DNA of 14,567 nucleotides, taken from assembly GCA_900618425.1 (NCBI GenBank), contig UZAN01055377.1, positions 1-14,567 on the forward strand. The letters run 5' to 3'. The DNA is from Echinostoma caproni (Eukaryota; Platyhelminthes; Trematoda; Plagiorchiida; Echinostomatidae). Below the pieces are notes generated by a model. It worked only from the letters and a program-made list of their open reading frames with translations, was not told the origin of the DNA and ran no database searches. Position numbers and translations under genes: made by a program. This document shows, one piece after another, positions 7,741 to 14,567 of this stretch (its first letter is position 1; the number at the start of each line of letters is the position of its first letter).

Positions 7741-8445
7741 TCTCGCTCTGTCTAATAAAGTCGGAGCAGGACCACATTTATACTTCAGGGTCATGAAGCC
7801 CTCGAAGTGCAAAAACTAATCTTTTCACGTCTCTTTTTAGTAAACGGATCCAGCAGTTGTTCTATCCTCTCTGCTCCTCATGCTAATGTCAAGGAAATTT
7901 GGTGTGTTGATGGCTTCGGACTGTATTGCGAACCGAATATTTTGACGTGATCTCTTAAGTTTATCCAGAATTACTGTGGTTTCTTCTAGGCTTTATGTTA
8001 TAACAAGGGTGTCGTCGATGTATCCTTTTTACAGGATGGCACATTCCAGAATGTTATTTGTCTTTTGTTCAAGATGCGCCATAAACAGGCCTGCCAGGAC
8101 TGGGCCTAACGGGCTGCCCGTATCGATACCATCAATTGCCTATACGCATTTCCTTGAAAAGTGAAAGACACGATGGTTGTGCAGTCTAAAAATAGACACT
8201 CAAGGGTTGANCACTGGTAGACTCACTCCGATCTGTTCATTCTCTAAATGATCGCAAGTGATTTTTACGACTTCAAGCACATTAATGAATAGGGATTGGG
8301 AATGGAATAATGCCATGCATTGTCCTTCAACGTTGATCTTGTCCAAAGGTCGACTAATTCAAAGCTGTCCTTGAAAGTATGTTTCACTATTGGTCTATGG
8401 ACTGGTTCTAATGTGTTAAGGTTTGCAGAAGCGATTGTTATCAAC
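7725..8445 (-). mobile_element. Penelope-like element, reverse transcriptase part
   Basis: Minus strand from about 8420: PIVKHTFKDSFELVD, then SLFINVLEVVKITCDHLENE (the SLFTNVP motif A region of Penelope RTs). Then IDGIDTGSPLGPVLAGLFMA at about 8089-8130 (the MGSPLSPVLA motif) and HLEQKTNNILECAIL. The catalytic box GYIDDTLVI has YIDD at 8011-8022, with both aspartates kept. Next come NFLDISMRSREDRTTAGSVY and, in other frames, KYKCGPAPTLLDRARQICLE. Several stops and at least two frameshifts interrupt it, and an N lies at 8211. Known: GSPLxPVLA followed by Y[VI]DDT and an FLD...SVYRK block is characteristic of Penelope-like RTs and differs from LINE RTs. The element is split at about 7725-7740 by the CR1-like LINE and resumes at 6680. 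Confidence 0.86.
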
Positions 8446-8448
8446 CGA

Positions 8449-8700
8449 TCGCAGTTCCTTTTGTGTCACAGAAAAGAACTTAGTTATTTTTTCCTTACCC
8501 TGGTGACAGTCCTTTTACTCTTCCCCTTTTATGCTTGTCTGTTTTAACGTGTTTTACTTTATTGTTTGGCCATGCTAAAGCTCTATATCAACATTGTTTT
8601 CTGCAGTATCCATCATGTTTAGGTGCGGGGAAATCGTCCTGGGCATAAATCGTGCAGTGTTGCAGTATGGTCGTTTCTGTTGGAATCGATTTCGGAAAAG
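8449..8700 (+). repeat. Dispersed repeat, copy 2 (inverted relative to 2365-2610)
   Basis: Partner of the minus-strand block at 2365-2610; both start at GATCGCAGTT and run collinearly for about 240 bp. The block abuts the N-terminal limit of the recognisable Penelope RT. That could mean it is the element's 5' or pseudo-LTR region, but the other copy has no Penelope sequence beside it, so an independent repeat is as likely. The 101-codon open frame starting at 8594 begins in the repeat and leaves it, and I do not believe it is a gene. Confidence 0.68.
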
Positions 8701-9639
8701 GCTTGCTTCAGTTTTCTTAAATATATTCAGCTTTGAATCCAATAATTGTCAAAGCTGCTGGGTTCATTCGATAAGACCGTTGCAAATTTCAAACACAGCA
8801 GCCGTACTTAGTGAACATTTGATATCTAGCTATAATTATTATTGCTTATTAGGAATTGCCCAAGAACCGAATTTCCGTGAAGATATCGTGATTCAGTGAA
8901 GCGAGATTGCAAGTTAAAATATTTGTGAGGAGAGGTCATCATTAGATAGTCTTCGAATGTTTGATGACCTGCGATTTTCGTGTGAACAGCTTAGACGGTC
9001 AGGCTAAAATTGTCCTATCTTGACTGGATTCTAAGTAAATTCCGCCCGAGTGCCGCGAATCTGCCCCGAGTGAAGACCAATTTTCTTCTTGGTGTATTGT
9101 TGATGATGTACAACGCAGGTGAATCCGTTTCATCCCCTTATTGCGTAACATGGTCCGTAGTCATCATCCTCATCGTATGACGAAATACAGTGAAACAAAC
9201 TTCACTTTACCGGCAATCACTTACCAACAACCTAATTTTTTCGTTTGTTTTTGAATTTCCTTGATTTCCTTATCATCACTTATATGCAAAGAGATTCACC
9301 TCCTTTATTCCCATTGTTCCTTCAGTTCAGTCACAGTCCTATGCAAAAAACGACCGATTATCCCTGTCTTTTTTGCTGGTGACCTTTCATTTCAATTAAA
9401 GTGAGCTTGTTCAAATAATCCTATTTTTTTGTTCAGGCTCGTCAATTGAGTTTGAAAACTTTTAAGGGATGGCACAACCAAAATCTTAGATGCGTTTTCA
9501 GATTAAATGTTTATTATTTTGCGTTTTATATCTAACATCGTAAATTGATATTGGCAATTAAATAAAATTACAACCCAAATGTTACACAAGAAGACATTGT
9601 TTCATTTGAAAGAACTTGAATCAGAGGAATTGTGATGTA
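8701..9639. other. AT-rich region, nothing recognised
   Basis: Six-frame reading by eye shows no conserved domain, no long frame outside the tail of the one at 8594-8899, and no tandem repeat. Runs of A/T (for example around 9235-9250 and 9420-9435) are common. Likely unconstrained DNA or repeats decayed beyond recognition. Confidence 0.4.
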
Positions 9640-10034
9640 GCTATCAATGCATGGTTGTATTCATATATGGACTCAATGGTGTAGCAGCAATAATTCGAAA
9701 AAACCTAACCAGTTGAATCGATGAATCCAAAAACCGTCAGCCACAACAGCCTCGATCAAACTGCCACCATAGATCCTTCAATTTATGATATTTCATTTTC
9801 TAACATTGTCACATTGATTACAACAGATCTCAACAACCAAATGAGAATCGTTCGAGATTGTAACTCCTACAAAAATGAATGGCTGTCGCATTCCTCAAAC
9901 ACATGGATTATGGAACACGAAACTTGGGATTTTGGGATGAGCAACTGTTTGACCTCCCCACACGCATCCCCGAGGACGTTGGTGACCGCTCCGCATCATT
10001 GACTTCATTCTCACATCCGTCATTTGTCACATCA
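9640..10034 (+). mobile_element. CR1/Jockey-type LINE endonuclease fragment, plus strand
   Basis: The plus-strand frame at 9721-10002 reads DPSIYDISFSNIVTLITTDL, then MRIVRDCNSYKNEWLSHSSN. In another frame it continues EQLFDLPTRIPEDVGDRSAS, then either LTSFSHPSFVTS or, shifted once more, RIIDFILTS. Known: in the AP endonuclease of CR1/Jockey-type LINEs the order is YRSPS...DISF, GDFN-H-EWLxHS, a hydrophobic stretch with QLVxxPTRIP, and LLDLxLTSHPS. The order and spacing here match. The Asp-Asn pair of GDFN survives as RDCN. It is the only clear plus-strand LINE in the window and is cut off at about 10034, where a minus-strand RTE begins. Frameshifts show that it is dead. Confidence 0.76.
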
Positions 10035-11870
10035 TCATCTGAGCAGTAGAAACATTCCACTTATAGCTAATTCTTGACCATCAAGTATCAGAGCCGGGGT
10101 AGAGAACAACCAGTTTCGTAGCGGCACTTTGTACTTTGGAGGTGCAAAATACATACCAAACAGAGTTACAGAACAAGGAAGTCTGTCAAGGTCGCTTTGA
10201 GCATCCTCTTTCCAGAAAGACAATGTCGCCAGCGTACTCTAAATCGCACAGCTTTTCTCCAGCATCCCATAAAATATTAACTTTCAGAGACCACTTATTG
10301 CATTCTCCAGTATTTCGTGTTTGACGAAGGTGAACAGGAATGGCGAAAGAGGGCATCTTTGATGAACACCACTGCTGGTTTTGAACGATGTTCCTAGCCC
10401 ATCGTAGACCCTTACGCTACCAGAAGTATGCAGGTACAGTGATCGCAACAGGTTTACACACTTCTGCGGCATTTCTTTGCGAAGCAGTGCATCTATCAGG
10501 AATTTTCGGTCAACTGAATTCAAAGTTCCTTCCAAGTCAAGGACCACTGCGATTGTTGATCGACGATGGGTGTGGTGCCATTCGAGGAATCGAAGCGGAG
10601 TGAATATTTGGTTGACGTAACCGCTACCTGGTCGGAATCCTGCTTGCCGTTCGCGAATATTCATCTCCTTTATGGGTGTCAGGTGGCGAAGTATCACAGA
10701 AATCGACAATTTTGTGGTTATCGGAACTAAACTAATCCTGCGGTGCTTCGCGCAGTCATTGTGTGATCCATTCTTGAAGATCGGGACGATCTACGATTCA
10801 CCCAAGGACGAAGGAATACGCTACTCCGACCAAATGCTGCGAAGTAATGTAGTAATTGAGTTGATAGGAGAGCCTGCATCCAACCTGAAAAGAATGAAGA
10901 AAAACTCATCAGGCCCCACAATCTTCCCTTACGTTAATGATTGAATACAACTTCATACGTCTAATTCTGTTGAAGGCTCACATGTTACCACCCATGGAGT
11001 TTTCGATACACTCACCGGAATAACCGCAATAGCAAAAGCCGACTGATCTGTTCACCAAAATGCTCTACCAATGGATCAAGTCGTTCTTCCTTATTATGCG
11101 CATTCTGTCAAATTTTATCGCAACTTGTCCCACTGATCATTTTGCGACGACCTCCGGTGATGCGTATCAGGTGAAATAGTCATTGACTATTCCCTAATGC
11201 AGAAGTTACTTCCATTTGACTAGCTATTTTGGCCACCAGTGTTTTCACTATTTCTTAAGGCATTTCCTGAGCTGACTTTGCAGGCGTCACTGGCTCCTGT
11301 GCTAGATCTGGCAGATCGGGATTTTTCGCTTTTGATCCATTAGGATTACTGACTGCTGAGAGATCCAGTGTCCTCTGCGAACTTCGGGCTCGGTCCCACA
11401 AGCAAAATTTGCTGCTGAATGTATTGCAAATCTGATTTGATCCTACTTCGGTATGTGGCTTTTCTCCTAGCTCCTGTCCCAGCTTTTCCTTATAGCGTGC
11501 GCAGACCGATGGACCACACAGACGATGATGAGCTAAGTCAGGAGTCAAATTCTGCCGATGACTGCGGAGTCTGAGAGTGAAGCGCATCAGAACTAGTGCA
11601 TAGTCGGACTCAAGGCAGCTGATCCAGTAGGATCTGCTATTTTGCACTGAACCACATCAATGGTAGCGTACTGCTATGTGATCGATTTGAGTTAGTGTAT
11701 CAGCGGAACTAGAACACCATGTATCCGTTCGACGAGAGCTGCTTTTACCGCTATTTTTCCATTGGGCCGACAGAGCGAAGTGCTCCCCTCCTAAACAGAC
11801 TTCGGTTGGGCTCAGTTTTCCAACATGCGCGTTAAAAGCACACGCCAGCACCATGTGAGATCTGCGGCTT
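10035..11870 (-). mobile_element. RTE-clade (SR2-like) LINE remnant: endonuclease C-terminus plus reverse transcriptase
   Basis: Minus strand from 11854: ACAFNAHVGKLSPTEVCLGG (GDFNAxVGKL in the family), then DTLTQIDHIAVRYH. After a frameshift comes SRSYWISCLESDYALVLMRF, where the catalytic SDH reads SDY. A linker follows (11560-10930) without clear motifs. Then the RT: GPDEFFF and SKIVPIFKNGSHNDCAKHRR at about 10930-10740, AGFRPGSGYVNQIFTPLRFL, IAVVLDLEGTLNSVDRK (motif A), SLYLHTSGSVRVYDG, and SSGVHQRCPLSPFLFTFV. The active-site box is at 10225-10236 and reads YAGD instead of YADD. Last come FGMYFAPPKYKV and LILDGQELAISG. It ends at about 10035-10050, lacking the thumb and C-terminus. Two catalytic losses plus frameshifts make it inactive. 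Confidence 0.87.
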
Positions 11871-11874
11871 AGCC

Positions 11875-13262
11875 AAATTCAAATTTTTACTACAGGTCAA
11901 TTACAAAGCTGATGCTTTTTGAATCCCATAGAACCTGAACACACTGGGTTCGGTTGGTAGTACAACTAAATAGGAAATTATAACGTTCATTCACGGGTGC
12001 TTGAAATTTAGGTGATACGATGCATCCAGCCATGATTTGAATAAATCGAGGGTTGGTGAGCAAACAACTTGAGGTGGAAGAGAGTTCCAGGTGTTACAAA
12101 CTCTGAGGCTGAAGGAGTGACGTCTGCGATCAAGCCGACTCTTTTGGAGCAAAAGTTTAAAAGTTCGTCCTCTCAGATGAGTATTCCTGGATAGTTTTGG
12201 TAGAGCACTACACGGGTGGTTAGATTGATGTAGTATTTGATATACGAGGATCATGTCTCCCCGTATTAGACAATATTCAGACGAATAGAGTCCGAGAATT
12301 CGCTGACTTTCACAATAGATCTTAGATTGTAACCCTTTGACCATTATGACTGCTGTTCCATGTGGACGTTCGAGTGCATTTTGGTCGCGAATCAGCCATG
12401 GATTCCAAGCCTGTATTGCACACTAGGTGTGTGGTCTAATCTATGCTGATAGTGAACGGGGCAATAAGTCTGCTTCGAATGATCCCAAAAAAACGTTTTA
12501 GCAATCCACCGTGTTTAATGGCCTTTGATGACGCTCTTGCGCAATATGTGGAGCATCCAAGATCCTCATGAACAACAACTTCCAGATCCTTTTTGTATGG
12601 AGATTGCGGTAATGGCTGAGTTCCAAGTAAGTATGGAAAGCGACACCTGTAACGTAACGATACAACCTTGCATTTTTCAACGTTGAATTCGATGTCATTA
12701 ATGATGGACCATCGATAGGCTGCGTCGAGAGTTTCCTGCAAGGCTTCATAATCTTCAGGATATTCTACCGTCTTCCATGTTTTGGAGTCATCAGCGAATA
12801 ATAATACCTTTTCTCCAAGGACATCTGGTGGGTCGTTTATGAATGCTGAGAAAAGGTACGGATCCTTGTGGAACTCCAGGGACAACCTCAATCGGAACCA
12901 TTCATTCGAACCGATACGGTACGTTGTCGAATAAATTCCTCAATCCAGTCCAGTAGCAGTCCTCAGACAGCGTAATATGGAGCTTTCGCAGTAAAATATG
13001 GTGGTTAATCCTTTCAAAAGCTTTAGAGAAGTCTAAGTAGACTACATCTACTTCCTCCACGTCGACTGATCTTGTCCATTCATCTCGTGCAAGTAACAGG
13101 TTTGTGGTGCACGAGTATTTTTTTTTGAAACCCGTGTTGCGCCTGCGAAAGTATGTTGTACTTCTCGAAATGCTCCATCAGAGAATCAGCAACAATCGAT
13201 TCCATAACTAGTGACAGCACAACAGGAAGTTTAACTGGACGGTAGTTCACAAAATCACTTCA
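11875..13262 (-). mobile_element. CR1/Jockey-group LINE remnant with FADD box (RT to 3' end)
   Basis: Minus strand from about 13260: SDFVNYRPVKLPVVLSLVME, IVADSLMEHFEKYNILSQAQ, HGFQKK then a frameshift in a homopolymer, LLLARDEWTRSVDVEEVDVV, YLDFSKAFERINHHILLRKL (motif A, Asp kept), and VVPGVPQGSVPFLSAFINDP. The active box is LLFADDSKTW, at 12787-12798, with both aspartates present. Then FNVEKCKVVSLRYR, DLEVVVHEDL, IQAWNPWLIRDQNALE, and the tail RRHSFSLRVCNTWNSLPPQV ending in LDASYHLNFKHP at 11991. A 3' UTR of about 110 bp follows, ending in an A/T-rich AAAAATTTGAATTTGGC at about 11875, possibly a short hexamer tail. Only a few shifts and stops are present, so it is one of the better preserved copies here. 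The 5' part (endonuclease) is absent. Confidence 0.88.
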
Positions 13263-14124
13263 CGCTACATATACAAATAAATAAGGGAAATTTAGCAAAG
13301 ATTTTGTTTAAGAGACCCAATGACAAGATCAGCATTGGAAAGAAACCGTGGCAAGTACAGAAGACTTGTATGCTATGGTGCGTGCTGTAATATGATTAAA
13401 CATAGAGCGAGTGTTAGATGTGGAGATACATTGACTAAGATGAGAGTACAGTGGGTGAGATGGGTCAAGTAGTACTCAGGTAGAAAGTTTCTGTTAAGCC
13501 CTAAGGTGTTGTAAAATAATAAACTGCACAAAATACTCACGAGATATGCCGCTGTATCGACATACGTGTTTGATGGATTTGCCTATGAGTTTGAAGTCTT
13601 CAATTGAAAGACCCGGAAAGATAACTGGGGATGCATAAAGTCAGTGGGGAACGGTACAAGAGAAAACAAAACGCAGCGTTAAGTGAGTTGGAGTAGATAG
13701 CATTTTCAAACGGATAATGTAAAGGTGAGTTTTCCGACTTTTTGAAATGTCTCGATGACATGAGGTGACCAAGAAAGATTGCGGGAAATGGCGACTCCAA
13801 GATATTTGACGGTGAATGATCTGGAAACTTGTTAACCATTGATAATGACATGCTGACAAGAATTCACCACATCAATATATTGATCACCCTTCAGAGAAAA
13901 GAAAATAAGACACCATTAGACTGAGAGGATTCATTCTAAGATTGTGCTGTGAAGAACAGCCGGTGAGCAGTTAAATATTCTGCACTAGTTTGGGGTACAC
14001 GGAGGAATTAGAAAACTGCATGCCATGCACAACATCATCGGTATACTTAATGAGCAAACAATCATCAAAAGCAGGCACTGAAGAAATATGGATTGTGAAC
14101 AATAAGGGAGTGGGAATAGCTCCT

Positions 14125-14189
<65 letters not shown>

Positions 14190-14567
14190 CTATTAACACC
14201 AATCTTTACAGATACTGCTCCAAGCTCCTTGAGTGGGGGGTAAACGTAAAGAGCTACGACCCCTTTAGTTAGTAAATTGTAATCGATGGGTGAAGGAATA
14301 AGGTAACAGATTGGTAAGCTCCAACTGAATGCTTTTGTCAGAAAACGTGTAAAGAACTTTGAATCTATCAAAAATTAAAAGGAATCACTATAATCAACGA
14401 AACATACACGAACAGATTTGCATTTCTTTTTCAAGGAATAAGAGACAATCAATAAAGGATATCAACGCAACAAGGGTTGAACTACAAATAAAATCTGCAG
14501 ATCTAACCATGCCTGGAAGGTCAACGGGTATAGGCCAAACGAAGCTTGGTCTCACAAGGCCACCTGT
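13262..14567 (-). mobile_element. CR1-like LINE remnant (partial, runs off the right edge)
   Basis: Minus strand: CFVDYSDSFNF at about 14400 (motif A), LLPYSFTHRLQF, then a 62-bp (AT)n tract. Next come GAIPTPLLFTIHISSVPAFD, LLIKYTDDVVHGMQFSNSSV with the active box YTDD at 14034-14045, LRMNPLS, and VKYLGVAISRNLSWSPHV (thumb) near 13810-13760. The decayed C-terminus includes SNTYVDTAAYLVSILCSLL and LNRNFLPEYYLT. An A/T-rich 3' end runs into the next LINE at about 13262. Reading needs frequent frame changes. The 5' limit is beyond the window. Confidence 0.8.
14128..14189. repeat. (AT)n microsatellite, 62 bp, inside a LINE RT
   Basis: A nearly pure AT run with one interruption (C at 14175). It lies exactly where the LINE reading passes from the palm linker to the GAIPTP block, replacing the conserved residues before PQG. 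The plus-strand frame 13990-14196 and the minus-strand frame 14371-13985 owe their Ile-Tyr runs to it. Confidence 0.95.

Noticed and set aside
7976..8164. 62-codon plus-strand frame.
   Set aside because: Antisense to the Penelope RT motifs GSPLGPVLA and YIDDT on the minus strand.
8594..8899. 101-codon plus-strand frame as a host gene.
   Set aside because: Its first third is the dispersed repeat, which is not open in the other copy, and the rest shows no motif.
13600..13859. Two overlapping minus-strand frames of 83 and 72 codons.
   Set aside because: They are out-of-frame pieces of the CR1-like LINE thumb region, whose true reading (VKYLGVAISRNLSW) lies across them.
1..14567. A new defence, biosynthetic or multi-gene system.
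   Set aside because: Everything with recognisable coding content is either the NOLC1 homologue or a decayed mobile element; no set of co-oriented intact genes exists in the window.

Overview
The window looks like a stretch of flatworm nuclear DNA, most likely from a digenean fluke. It holds the 3' end of one host gene, and almost everything else is made of decayed retroelements. The fluke call is an inference from three things: SR2-like (RTE) and CR1/Jockey-type LINEs, a Penelope-like element with a GIY-YIG endonuclease, and long (AT)n tracts. Genus cannot be told from the sequence alone. Single Ns at 1082, 4526 and 8211 show that this is draft assembly.

Host gene (1-5320, + strand). The last two visible exons encode the C-terminal SRP40/Nopp140 domain of a NOLC1 (nucleolar phosphoprotein p140) homologue. 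The penultimate exon (open from the window edge to 407) ends in ...LADNSFDAK. A phase-0 intron of about 4.76 kb (408-5164, GT...AG) follows, and the terminal exon (5165-5320) resumes with PKAQGSWGERAN and ends in CSYKFED-stop. A polyadenylation signal lies at 5417. ATG at 60 is internal, because the frame is open upstream and encodes an acidic Ser/Asp run typical of Nopp140.

Inside the intron, on the minus strand and so antisense to the gene, is an old RTE-clade LINE. Its endonuclease start is at 3700-3225 and its reverse transcriptase and C-terminus are at 1785-835. Between the two halves lie a relic of a Tc1/mariner-like DDE transposase (3215-2700) with a possible 38-nt mini-intron, a 21-bp tandem repeat, and one copy of a dispersed repeat. 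A perfect 282-bp tandem duplication (4527-5090) sits just before the splice acceptor.

Downstream of the gene (about 6000-8450) is a Penelope-like element on the minus strand, with its RT at 8445-7725 and its GIY-YIG endonuclease at 6450-6060. A 5'-truncated CR1-like LINE (7740-6681) has split it in two. The second copy of the dispersed repeat follows (8449-8700), then about 0.9 kb with nothing recognisable.

From 9640 to the right edge the DNA is solid retroelement. There is a plus-strand LINE endonuclease fragment (9640-10034), then three minus-strand LINE copies end to end: an RTE (11870-10035), a CR1/Jockey-type with an FADD box (13262-11875), and another CR1-like (edge to 13262) carrying a 62-bp (AT)n tract. 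All are riddled with stops and frameshifts, so none can be active. I found no RNA genes, CRISPR arrays or bacterial-type operons, and no sign of a new multi-gene system. The most interesting points are the NOLC1 gene model, the nested Penelope/LINE structure, and the transposase relic with its candidate mini-intron.
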